A stretch of DNA of 25,090 bases from a virus. The notes beneath the pieces are model-generated. The model was given only the letters and a program-made list of their open reading frames with translations. It was not told the DNA's origin and did not search any database. Location: IMG/VR virus record IMGVR_UViG_3300044641_002118, positions 1-25,090 of that record; one strand, written 5' to 3'. This document shows positions 6,633-13,605 of the stretch, piece by piece. How positions within the stretch are numbered: the stretch's first letter is position 1; each line of letters opens with the position of its first letter. Made by a program: the position numbers and the translations under genes.

Positions 6633-7556
6633 CTATTTTAGCATACTGGTGATAGAATTGTCAAACTGAAACTCCAGTTTTTTAATTGCATCATCATCCA
6701 TGTCGCCTATATCTTTATATTTTTTATCTATGTACACAGAAGTAACAACAGGTCCAAGTCTTTGAATTAACTTATCTCTCATTATTATTCCTGCGTCATC
6801 GTTATCTGCAATCAAAACAATACTATTAAAATACTTTTCTAATAGTTTTATCTGTGCTGCAGAAACATTAGCCCCCAGCGTAGCAACAGCAGGGAGTCCT
6901 ACTTGATCTAACCTAATTGCATCAAAAGAAGACTCTACTACATAGACAATGCTTGAAGTCTTTATTCTATGTAAATTAAATAGGGTCTTGCCTTTTGGCA
7001 AACCAGGAGTATTCTTAAATTCTTTACCTTCAATTGTTCTAGCAACAAATCCGATACACATACCGTCTGGAGAGTGTACTGGAATTGTAACTGAATCTTG
7101 TTTTTCTGAATAGCCAAGATTAAACTTTACTATTGAGTCTTTAGTTATTTTTCTACCTTCGTAATACCGAATTGCTCTTGGAGACTCTAATGCGTTATTA
7201 TTTAATCTTTTAATTAATAATTCGTCATATTGAACAAACTCTGGCTTATTTATCAATGCTTTATTTACTGATGTTTCAATACTAGTTTCTTGCTCTTTGC
7301 TTTTGATGTATCGTATTGCCTCAAAGTATGTTCTATTGGATACATACATTACAAACTCAACAAGGGTTTTTGTGGTTTGACATCCAAAACAAAAAAACAA
7401 TCCATGCTCTTTTGATACTTCGCCAGCGGGGGTTCTGTTGTTATTGTGATATGGACAAAATATAATGTAGTCTGTTCCATACTCAGCCTCAATATCAATA
7501 CCAGCACCAGTCAACACACGGTTAACCTGTTCTGAAGAATAAATTTCTTTAATCAT
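6633..7556 (-). CDS. DnaG-type primase
   Basis: A 307-residue primase that makes RNA primers for lagging-strand synthesis. The N-terminal zinc domain shows the CHC2 pattern C34-P-Y-H37 with C56-F-G-C59. A DnaG-like core follows (RYYEGRKITKDSIVKFNLGYS, then a FVARTIEGKEFKNTPGLPKGKTLFNL-type stretch in shortened form). The TOPRIM fold has E208 in YVVESSFDAI and the D251-N-D253-D254 motif. It is about half the length of bacterial DnaG and lacks a full C-terminal helicase-binding domain, so contact with the helicase must differ or be carried by another protein. It overlaps the stop codon of the upstream 241-residue gene by one base (TAATG). Confidence 0.93.
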   Translation of the reverse strand: MIKEIYSSEQVNRVLTGAGIDIEAEYGTDYIIFCPYHNNNRTPAGEVSKEHGLFFCFGCQTTKTLVEFVMYVSNRTYFEAIRYIKSKEQETSIETSVNKALINKPEFVQYDELLIKRLNNNALESPRAIRYYEGRKITKDSIVKFNLGYSEKQDSVTIPVHSPDGMCIGFVARTIEGKEFKNTPGLPKGKTLFNLHRIKTSSIVYVVESSFDAIRLDQVGLPAVATLGANVSAAQIKLLEKYFNSIVLIADNDDAGIIMRDKLIQRLGPVVTSVYIDKKYKDIGDMDDDAIKKLEFQFDNSITSMLK

Positions 7557-8281
7557 TATTTATAACTCTTTCTTGTCCAAAATTTATTTTTATAGTTTCT
7601 AATTATATTTAAATTAACATTATTAAAAAAATTTAATAATAAATTTTTTTCATATTTTTTTTCAAGAGATATCCAGTTGTCTCTTTTAATTGGAATAATT
7701 TGTGCAATTGGAGTTCCTTCTTCTATAATACCTTCAAATCCATTTTTAATAAAAAATGGCAAAAATAAAGAATTTGGATGCTTATCTGTATCAACAAATC
7801 CAGTAATAGTAAAAAATGGTAAATCGTGCCTATGGGATGGATGAGTTATCCATAAACTGTGTCCGCTTGGTGTTATTATTTTCCAATCTATTGTCCATCT
7901 ATAAAATGTATTATTAAAATTATCTGGCACTGGATAGTTTCCTAAAGATCTACCATCTTGAACATCTAGTACTGGAAAGTTTGTTTGCCATTCAATATAA
8001 GGAATATAGTTTTTACCTGCTCCAATATTTTTTACAAAAATATCTGCTGGTAATTCAAGAATATATCCAGCAGTCAATGAATCCGTTACGGGAACACAAA
8101 GTTTGTACGTACGGCCATAGTTGTCTTTCTTTTTTGCTTTTAACAAAATATTTTCATTATTTGTAAAAAGTTTTTGATTTTTATACCAGTCTGGCACATA
8201 AGTTGTTGATGGTCTTGGTTTTTTTAATAGTCCACCTACATGCTCTTTTGCTTGTTGAAAAATAATTTTTTTATTTTTCAT
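7556..8281 (-). CDS. DUF6065-like phage protein, unknown function
   Basis: A 241-residue protein of a type I recall as widespread in environmental and cyanobacterial phages, possibly the DUF6065 group. The function is unknown. Recognisable points are VPDWYKN near residue 30, a GYILELPAD strand at 72-80, a histidine- and proline-rich core TPSGHSLWITHPSHRHDLPF (137-156), TGFVDTDKHP (160-169), and GFEGIIEEGTPIAQIIPIKRDNW (181-203). The G-x-V-D-x-D and GTPIAQ phrases faintly recall beta-rich dUTPase or dCTP-deaminase folds, but the diagnostic active-site motifs are not there. The 3' end is extremely AT-rich (17 G or C in 7561-7680). It sits between helicase and primase with an ATGA overlap to the helicase gene, so it is expressed with them. 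Confidence 0.7.
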   Translation of the reverse strand: MKNKKIIFQQAKEHVGGLLKKPRPSTTYVPDWYKNQKLFTNNENILLKAKKKDNYGRTYKLCVPVTDSLTAGYILELPADIFVKNIGAGKNYIPYIEWQTNFPVLDVQDGRSLGNYPVPDNFNNTFYRWTIDWKIITPSGHSLWITHPSHRHDLPFFTITGFVDTDKHPNSLFLPFFIKNGFEGIIEEGTPIAQIIPIKRDNWISLEKKYEKNLLLNFFNNVNLNIIRNYKNKFWTRKSYK

Positions 8282-9501
8282 GCCTTATCCTCATAATCCT
8301 TGTAACGGTAGTATCCTCTATCAAAGTCTACCTGAACCAAAAAGTCTCCCATAAAACCATTTCTATTTTTTCTAAATACACATTCAATAATATCACTATT
8401 CGTGGCACGACCTAAAGCCATTACCCAGTCAGCATCATAAGCAATTTGTCTTGACCAAGCAGTTTGTCCCAAAGTTGGCGGGGTAGAAAGATCTTTAACA
8501 TCATCTGGAGTAGCAGATGAAATAGCAATAATAGGAACCTCTTCGCTAATAGACATAAGTTTAAGTTCTCGTGAAAGGTTTTTCATACGTACTGTCTCAC
8601 TATCAGCCTTTTGGTTTGGTGACATTAATTGTAGATAATCAACAACAACAAAGTCTGGTTTATACTGATCAATCTTTCCACGTATAACTGAAGGAGTTAA
8701 ATCTCCGCCATTATCATTAGAGATAATGTGAAACTCTGGCCTGCCTTCTAATTTATCTGCATGCCACTTTTTAAGCATTTCAATTTCTACTTCGCCATTA
8801 CTAAGTTTACGATGAGACCATAAGCCTTCACCCATAATTGCAAATACACGATTACGAACTTCTGTTTCAGACATTTCAAGACTTATGATAAGTGGGCTAC
8901 GACCCTGCTTCCAGGCCTGTACAGCGAAGTACAGAGCCAACCAAGACTTTCCAATACCTGGATATGCAAGGAAGACTCCTAATTGTCCTGGCATGATTCC
9001 AGAAGGTAAGTAGTTATCAAACCCTGGCAAACCTGTTTTAATTCCAATGTGACCTAGGCTTTGCATTTTCTTTACATTCTCAAAGTATGCAATTGCTGAC
9101 TCAAGATCTGTTACTTCAATATCTCTTATTGCAGCAGTATTCTTTTTTAATTCTGATGTTTTTGTAATAATATGTTCAAGAGCCTTTGATCCATTTCCGC
9201 CTTGAACTTCAGATGCTGCATTACGTAAAATGTCTTTAAGGCTATCATTGAGGTATTCTGTTTGTAATTCTTCAAGGTGATGCTTTGTTGCACCAACACC
9301 TTCTACTGGTACAAAGTCTCTAAATTTTTCTACAACTAAAGATGCTGGCGGAACTGATTGATTATTTTCTGAGTATAGTCTAATAAATTCCCAGACATCG
9401 TTATGGGTTCTTAAAAGGTTGTCAACATTTGCTTGCAGTAATACGTGGACTTGTTTATCGTTTAATACTGCAGTTATTAACTTTGCTTCTGTATTATTCA
9501 C
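8278..9501 (-). CDS. dnaB: Replicative DNA helicase, DnaB type
   Basis: A 407-residue hexameric helicase of the DnaB/RecA-like ATPase class. Residues 1-120 form a helical N-terminal domain shorter than in bacterial DnaB. A linker follows, then the ATPase: GIKTGLPGFDNYLPSG (153-168), Walker A AYPGIGKS (179-186, K185), the catalytic glutamate in SLEMS (E209), Walker B VVVDYLQLM (285-293, D288), and a C-terminal FRKNRNG that carries the finger-type basic residues. The start is GTG, not ATG, with AAGGAAG upstream. It overlaps the previous gene by 8 bases. It should unwind the fork ahead of the phage-encoded polymerase and stimulate the primase encoded two genes downstream. Confidence 0.95.
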   Translation of the reverse strand: MNNTEAKLITAVLNDKQVHVLLQANVDNLLRTHNDVWEFIRLYSENNQSVPPASLVVEKFRDFVPVEGVGATKHHLEELQTEYLNDSLKDILRNAASEVQGGNGSKALEHIITKTSELKKNTAAIRDIEVTDLESAIAYFENVKKMQSLGHIGIKTGLPGFDNYLPSGIMPGQLGVFLAYPGIGKSWLALYFAVQAWKQGRSPLIISLEMSETEVRNRVFAIMGEGLWSHRKLSNGEVEIEMLKKWHADKLEGRPEFHIISNDNGGDLTPSVIRGKIDQYKPDFVVVDYLQLMSPNQKADSETVRMKNLSRELKLMSISEEVPIIAISSATPDDVKDLSTPPTLGQTAWSRQIAYDADWVMALGRATNSDIIECVFRKNRNGFMGDFLVQVDFDRGYYRYKDYEDKA

Positions 9502-9802
9502 TAATCCACTTCCTTGCTAACTTTCTTCGTTCTTCTCGTTCTTTAATATCTTGCTCTACTTCTATTTTACCACTAAGAATTTTTTCTGCATTGTATGCAA
9601 AATAATTCCAAGTAGGACTTTCTGCTATCTTAAAATAATAATCTAATAAATCATAACATTGAGAAATTCCGTAAGATTCAACGAGGGCATCTGCAGCCCA
9701 TTGTTCAACATTAAGATTCATGTTGCTTTTGGCTTCATATCTTTGTAGATGCAACTTATTGTATCTACTGAGCAAAGCCATACGGTCTTTGCGTTCAGTC
9801 AT
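9494..9802 (-). CDS. Possible helicase-loader-like protein
   Basis: A 102-residue helical protein placed immediately before the helicase gene. It is rich in charged residues and ends in a strongly charged helix (EVEQDIKEREERRKLARKWISE). The middle reads ALVESYGISQCYDLLDYYFKIAESPTWNYFAYNAEKI, a pattern that resembles the small helical domains of phage replication-initiation and helicase-loading proteins. There is no ATPase motif, so it is not a DnaC-type loader. The role is inferred from position and general character. Its start codon overlaps the stop of the 70-residue gene (TAATG), and no separate Shine-Dalgarno is seen. Confidence 0.7.
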   Translation of the reverse strand: MTERKDRMALLSRYNKLHLQRYEAKSNMNLNVEQWAADALVESYGISQCYDLLDYYFKIAESPTWNYFAYNAEKILSGKIEVEQDIKEREERRKLARKWISE

Positions 9803-10014
9803 TATTCGTTACTGTCGGCCTCTGACTCGGCTTCTTTAACTTTTTCTGTTAACTTTTCTTCAACAAATTTATAAATTCTTTCAAAAGCCTGCTCTGTGTT
9901 TTCGTCATCACGCTTAGAATCAACTACTCCAAAATCAAACCTCAATGACTGAAAGTTTCCCAGATTAAGTGTATATCCAAGTGCTACCGATATTTTTGTA
10001 TTTTCGTTTTCCAT
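9802..10014 (-). CDS. Small conserved phage protein, unknown function
   Basis: A 70-residue protein with a beta-prone N-terminal half (ISVALGYTLNLGNFQSLRFDFGVVD) and a highly acidic helical C-terminal half (ENTEQAFERIYKFVEEKLTEKVKEAESEADSNE). I recall small proteins with the phrase GYTxNLGNFxSLR in replication regions of actinobacterial phages, but no function is known to me. The start has a TGGGG-type ribosome site upstream. It begins 19 bases after the helix-turn-helix gene and leads into the loader-like gene with a one-base overlap. Confidence 0.75.
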   Translation of the reverse strand: MENENTKISVALGYTLNLGNFQSLRFDFGVVDSKRDDENTEQAFERIYKFVEEKLTEKVKEAESEADSNE

Positions 10015-10033
10015 TACCCCACCATTTCTATTA

Positions 10034-10576
10034 TTAAATGTTTTCTGCCCAAACAGGAATAAATCTTCCGTCTTCTGTCTTCGTATATGTAAGTATACCG
10101 TCTCCCATTCGCCGTGTCAATTCTTGGCTTGTAGGTGTCATATTATTTGTTATAAGTCCGTCTTTTCTTGGTTGTCCTATATGTATAGTAGCCAGTATAG
10201 CACGAATGTCCCTTACCATGCTTTCTGAATAATATGATCTAATTTGCCAACCTCTTTCACCATTTAATCTTGCTCCAATTGGTTTTGGTATCATTCCAGT
10301 TTTCATTAATTTTGGCATATATTTTCTGTGACGATTAATTAACTTAGCAGTCTCAGCAACAGTGTATGCACGTTCTCTGTTTTTTCTAAAATCAGAACGG
10401 AGACATGTTTCAAGTCTATCTTTAGTAATATTGTAAACAGAAACCATTCCAGTAGATCTTGAACTATGATGTAGCCTTACAAGGTCGCCGTTAAGAAACC
10501 ATATTTTTTTATTTCCTTTTATTACAGTTTCGCTATTGTAGATTTCGCTCTGGATAATTCCTTTGCTAGTAACCAT
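10034..10576 (-). CDS. Helix-turn-helix DNA-binding protein, MerR/excisionase-like
   Basis: A 180-residue protein. Residues about 68-130 form a MerR/excisionase-type winged helix-turn-helix: RAYTVAETAKLINRHRKYMPKLMKTGMIPKPIG, then GWQIRSYYSESMVRDIRAIL. The N-terminal 60 residues (IWFLNGDLVRLHHSSRSTGMVSVYNITKDRLETC) look like a small beta domain. The C-terminal tail is QELTRRMGDGILTYTKTEDGRFIPVW. It may bind phage DNA as a regulator or origin protein. AGAAGG 3 bases before the ATG supports the start, even though this places 55 bases of the gene inside the upstream zinc-ribbon gene. It sits at the border of tail and replication genes, a sensible place for a timing switch, but its target sites are not known. 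Confidence 0.8.
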   Translation of the reverse strand: MVTSKGIIQSEIYNSETVIKGNKKIWFLNGDLVRLHHSSRSTGMVSVYNITKDRLETCLRSDFRKNRERAYTVAETAKLINRHRKYMPKLMKTGMIPKPIGARLNGERGWQIRSYYSESMVRDIRAILATIHIGQPRKDGLITNNMTPTSQELTRRMGDGILTYTKTEDGRFIPVWAENI

Positions 10577-10713
10577 CTGCCTTCTTCGCTTTCTGCTGGG
10601 GGATGAAAAAATTTTCTAACTCCACACACCAGACAATATGTTTCCATATGTTGCATACTGCTGTACTGCCTATCAACAAAAGTTCTACCTTTACATTTTT
10701 TACAATAAATCAT
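10522..10713 (-). CDS. Zinc-ribbon protein
   Basis: A 63-residue protein with two CxxC knuckles, C4-K-K-C7 and C27-L-V-C30, spaced as in a single zinc ribbon (MIYCKKCKGRTFVDR, then MQHMETYCLVCGVRKFF). The rest is a charged helix (EEGRWLLAKELSRAKSTIAKL). Such small ribbons often bind nucleic acid or RNA polymerase; which applies here is unknown. It is the first gene after the tail module. Its ribosome site is weak. It shares 55 bases with the next gene in a different frame, an unusually long overlap for this window. Both frames look genuine from their motifs. Confidence 0.75.
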   Translation of the reverse strand: MIYCKKCKGRTFVDRQYSSMQHMETYCLVCGVRKFFHPPAESEEGRWLLAKELSRAKSTIAKL

Positions 10714-10724
10714 TAGGTTTGTCT

Positions 10725-11165
10725 TTAATTTGGAATGCCAACAATTACTAGATGCACTGATAAAGATAGGTCACCAGAAGCACCAAACCTTACAACACCC
10801 TCTACTCTTGTTTCTGTAACGCTTTTTAAAACAATATTTACGTTTTGTCCTGCTGGTGTTTGTCCAGTGTTTACTGGAGTTGCTGATACTATTGGTGGGT
10901 ATTTAAAATCTTTAAAGTCATAGGTAAATGTTCTTTCGTTACCCGCCGAAACTGTAGAGTTGTTTGCAACTTCAACCAAACCGCCTACTATTCTTGTATT
11001 AGAGGTTTGTACCTCTGCTTTGCCCGCACTTGCTGTATCAATAATTGTTTTACTTGTTTGCTTAGAAGCAACATTTGTAGAAAGGTCGTTTACAGCCTCA
11101 ATTAGTTGATACAAATATGTAACATCAAGAGGTTGCCCTCTTTCTGGTAGTGGTACTTTTGCCAT
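10725..11165 (-). CDS. Small tail or receptor-binding protein, H-type-lectin-like fold possible
   Basis: A 146-residue protein. The first 45 residues look like a helical stalk (PLDVTYLYQLIEAVNDLSTNVASKQTSK). The rest is beta-rich: TFTYDFKDFKYPPIVSATPV, then NVNIVLKSVTETRVEGVVRF and LSVHLVIVGIPN. The FxxFxxPPxV opening and an ending in a hydrophobic I-G-I strand resemble H-type lectin modules found on phage fibres, though I cannot confirm this. A trimeric fibre tip is a reasonable inference. It is the last gene of the tail module. A strong AGGAGG supports its start, and a candidate promoter lies at 11182-11190. Confidence 0.7.
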   Translation of the reverse strand: MAKVPLPERGQPLDVTYLYQLIEAVNDLSTNVASKQTSKTIIDTASAGKAEVQTSNTRIVGGLVEVANNSTVSAGNERTFTYDFKDFKYPPIVSATPVNTGQTPAGQNVNIVLKSVTETRVEGVVRFGASGDLSLSVHLVIVGIPN

Positions 11166-11172
11166 TTATTCC
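11159..11172 (-). promoter_or_regulatory. Strong ribosome binding site of the 146-residue gene
   Basis: The minus strand reads AGGAGG followed by a 5-base AATAA spacer to the ATG at 11165. It is among the best ribosome sites in the window and suits a virion protein needed in quantity. Confidence 0.6.
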
Positions 11173-11181
11173 TCCTATTTT

Positions 11182-11190
11182 ATTATACCA
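11182..11190 (-). promoter_or_regulatory. Candidate extended -10 promoter (TGGTATAAT)
   Basis: The minus strand reads TGGTATAAT, a perfect extended -10, partly inside the 3' end of the 141-residue gene. Initiation would fall near 11175, leaving about a 10-base leader with AGGAGG before the 146-residue gene. The upstream region lacks a convincing -35 hexamer. It could give extra transcription of the last tail gene and the junction and replication genes beyond it. Confidence 0.4.
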
Positions 11191-11608
11191 AAGAAACTAA
11201 GCCAGAATTGTATATTTGCAAATTGGCATTTAGTGTTTTTTCAGATGACTCAACTTGAATGATTACACGTACATTTGTAGTTCCAGTTTTAATAAATTGA
11301 TATGAATGAATTGGTGTTGTGCCATGGTAGGTTGCTGTAGCCCCATCAAATCCAACAAAAACATCATACTTTGGTCTATTTAATTCATCTCCCCATACTG
11401 CACTAATAACTGAGGCTGAAACCTGTACGGCTCCAGCAACAGCAGTGATTGAGTCATCTAGTACAAGATTTATTGGAGACCATTGAGAAGTTCTGTTTTT
11501 ATCTTCAGAAACAACTCTGTATCTAAAAACGTATCCAACTTTATCATGATCTAGTGCAGGCAAAGAGGCTTTTTTAATTATAACTTTTTTAATTCCTGCA
11601 TCAGCCAT
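11183..11608 (-). CDS. Tail protein with fibronectin-III-like character
   Basis: A 141-residue beta-rich protein. The stretch VGYVFRYRVVSEDKNRTSQWSPINLV has the feel of the B and C strands of fibronectin type III domains that ask for a modelled interaction surface (YRVVSEDKNRTSxWSP). A second part (RPKYDVFVGFDGATATYHGTTPIHSYQFI) continues the sandwich. I recall very similar openings (IKKVxIxKxxLPxxDxxxxGYxxRYRxxSEDKNRxSxWSP) in actinobacterial phage tail proteins. It lies between two other tail proteins and starts one base before the stop of the upstream gene ends, so it is coupled. The role is probably structural or receptor-facing. Confidence 0.75.
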   Translation of the reverse strand: MADAGIKKVIIKKASLPALDHDKVGYVFRYRVVSEDKNRTSQWSPINLVLDDSITAVAGAVQVSASVISAVWGDELNRPKYDVFVGFDGATATYHGTTPIHSYQFIKTGTTNVRVIIQVESSEKTLNANLQIYNSGLVSLV

Positions 11609-12768
11609 TATGAATTATTTCCGCTAGAAAGATCTACTGAAAATCTAAACTCAACATAGTTGTTAGTATTAGGACTCTTAACCACTGTTGCTGCACCAGA
11701 AGTTTGAATTACCGAATATCCTGTTAGTCCATAAAGTGGATTTACTGTAGCAACATTTTCCAGTTTTAAAGCATCTAAGGCTACATAATAGTTGCCCGAT
11801 GGATTAACTCCATCAATAACACATGCGTATATCTTAACTACAGAAACATTATTCCAATCAAATCCAGACGTTCTATATAGTTGTTGAAGTTGTTTTGTTA
11901 CTACAAAGTATCTTTCTGTAGCAAAATCATATTGTCCACCACTACTATCGTCAGCAACCTCTGCTTCAAGTCTTGCAAATTGTGTTCCGCTTGTATTTTC
12001 AAATGAAACTAAAACTCTGGCTCTTTCTGGTTGAGTGCCAGAACCATAGGTTCCGTCTCTATTTACTATTGAGAATGCTAGTCTTAGTTGATCTGTTGGA
12101 GAATTTTTTGTAAAATCAACTGTTGTTCCGCTTAATCTAATATAGTTAGATCCCGCTCCTATTTCAAAAGTATCTTGTGTTGGACCGCTATCTGATTCAA
12201 TATCAAGATCAGCCTCATTGCCTTTTATCATAATTACATTATTTAAAAATCTTGGTCTTTCATATCTTGCAACTCTTGGTGATTTAAAAAATATTGGATT
12301 GTCTGCGCTTGTTTGAAATACTGGATCTGCTATAGCAATAATGTTGTCATAGTTTGGGGCATCCAACGCATTAGACTCTGTATCAATTGCTACTGCAGAT
12401 GCTGCTGTTACATATTGCCAATTTTCTGTTTGCGTAAACGCAAAAACTGTTTTACTATCATACGCTCCCGCAGAAGGATTAGAACCTGCAGAATATATTC
12501 CAATTTCAGATATTTCATATCTTTCTTCTGTTGGTAGTTCTGCTGTTAAAACAATTTTATCTACACCGTCTTCGTTTACAAAACCTCTAGAAGATATTGG
12601 AACACGAAACATTTCAAAATCTAAATTTGTTTTTGTTGAATAGTCGCCAATTTCATCGGAGGTATCCAATGGTGTAGCACCACAACCAATAGCAATATAC
12701 GAGGCGTAGGCAGGAGCCTGACCAAGTAAATATTTTGCAATAATAGATTTACCAGTATTAGTTATCAT
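11608..12768 (-). CDS. Tail fibre or baseplate protein
   Basis: A 386-residue virion protein. The N-terminus (NTGKSIIAKYLLGQAPAYASYIAIGCGATPLDTSDEI, residues 4-40) matches the attachment module seen at the start of many phage tail-fibre proteins, with EISEIGIYSA at about 85-94 as its second conserved element. The remainder (from about 150) is a beta-rich region (FLNNVIMIKGNEADLDIES, ERARVLVSFENTSGTQFARLEAEV, VVKIYACVIDGVNPSGNYYVALDALKLENV) resembling a carbohydrate-binding jelly roll. Attachment to the tail tip by the N-terminus with an outward sugar-binding part is inference. Its start overlaps the end of the 279-residue gene by 4 bases (ATGA). Confidence 0.8.
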   Translation of the reverse strand: MITNTGKSIIAKYLLGQAPAYASYIAIGCGATPLDTSDEIGDYSTKTNLDFEMFRVPISSRGFVNEDGVDKIVLTAELPTEERYEISEIGIYSAGSNPSAGAYDSKTVFAFTQTENWQYVTAASAVAIDTESNALDAPNYDNIIAIADPVFQTSADNPIFFKSPRVARYERPRFLNNVIMIKGNEADLDIESDSGPTQDTFEIGAGSNYIRLSGTTVDFTKNSPTDQLRLAFSIVNRDGTYGSGTQPERARVLVSFENTSGTQFARLEAEVADDSSGGQYDFATERYFVVTKQLQQLYRTSGFDWNNVSVVKIYACVIDGVNPSGNYYVALDALKLENVATVNPLYGLTGYSVIQTSGAATVVKSPNTNNYVEFRFSVDLSSGNNS

Positions 12769-13604
12769 GAGGTATAGTCTCCAAGATCTGCTTCATATAT
12801 TGTACCACTTACGCTAATCTGTGTTTCTATTTGCTCATCAGGATTTATGTTAATAAATTCAATAACCAAGTCTCCTGTTGCGTTAAGGTATACGTTTTGT
12901 CCATCAGTGCCGTTGCCAATTTCTGGAATTTTGTCTTCTAGTTTAATTGAAAATCCAGCAAAAAACTTGTCTGCGGTTTGTTGTAGGCTAAGGATATTAT
13001 TTGAATTATACCTTTGTTGAATGGCTGAAAGGTTTTTAATTGGTTGATATGATATTTTTTGTCCATTAACAATGTCAGACCTTGTTATACTAATTAATTC
13101 CTGTCCACCAATATTTTCAAATATTTGATCAAACATTCCATCTATAGGAACTGATTCTTCATCAAATAATATAATATCTAATGTTGCAGTTTTAATTGGT
13201 GGTGGTGGAGGAGAAACTGTTACTGGTAAGTTTGGGGTTGGTGGTTTTGCAACTACACTACCTGTTATAAAATTAGTTCTCCCCGCACCTACACCTACAC
13301 CCGCACTCGCACTCGCATCTGACCCTGGTTTATATCCAGTTTCTGTGCGAACAGTTCCCAGCGGTATGGGTCCAACAAATAATCCATTTGATACTGCTGG
13401 CTGAAAAGCATCTGCAATTGCTTCAAAAAAAACAGGAGATTTTTTAGGTGGAGTTTGTGTAACTTTAGGTGGAACATATGGACTATATTTTGCAGTGCCA
13501 GTAAACGTAGGTGTTTTTGTTGATGCAGATGTGACTCTGTTCTCTTTTGTATTTGCATTTTGAACTATTTTAGATTTTCCACCGCCTGAATTTTCACTTG
13601 CCAT
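12765..13604 (-). CDS. Tail protein with Pro/Thr-rich flexible N-terminus
   Basis: A 279-residue protein in two parts. Residues 1-145 are low-complexity: Ser/Thr/Lys-rich, then Pro-rich (YSPYVPPKVTQTPPKKSP), a DASASAGVGVGAG run near 95-107 coded by a six-base tandem repeat, and a SPPPPP run near 130-135. Residues about 146-279 look folded and beta-rich (TATLDIILFDEESVPIDGMFDQIFENIGG, then ATGDLVIEFININPDEQIETQISVSG). A long flexible arm tethering a small domain to the tail tip is the simplest reading. It has no named family that I recognise. A GGAGGTG ribosome site supports the start, one base after the 1502-residue gene ends. Confidence 0.75.
   Translation of the reverse strand: MASENSGGGKSKIVQNANTKENRVTSASTKTPTFTGTAKYSPYVPPKVTQTPPKKSPVFFEAIADAFQPAVSNGLFVGPIPLGTVRTETGYKPGSDASASAGVGVGAGRTNFITGSVVAKPPTPNLPVTVSPPPPPIKTATLDIILFDEESVPIDGMFDQIFENIGGQELISITRSDIVNGQKISYQPIKNLSAIQQRYNSNNILSLQQTADKFFAGFSIKLEDKIPEIGNGTDGQNVYLNATGDLVIEFININPDEQIETQISVSGTIYEADLGDYTS
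13286..13319 (-). repeat. Six-base tandem repeat coding Ala-Ser and Gly-Val pairs
   Basis: On the minus strand, about five to six imperfect copies of a GNGAGT/GTAGGT unit run head to tail and code for ASASAGVGVGAG in frame. Six-base units keep the frame when the copy number changes, so slippage would lengthen or shorten the flexible arm without breaking the gene. Confidence 0.65.
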
Positions 13605-13605
13605 C

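Noticed and set aside
13295-13558. An 87-codon open frame within the Pro-rich tail gene
   Set aside because: It is a shifted reading of the low-complexity DNA, rich in Q, L and H, with no ribosome site of its own.
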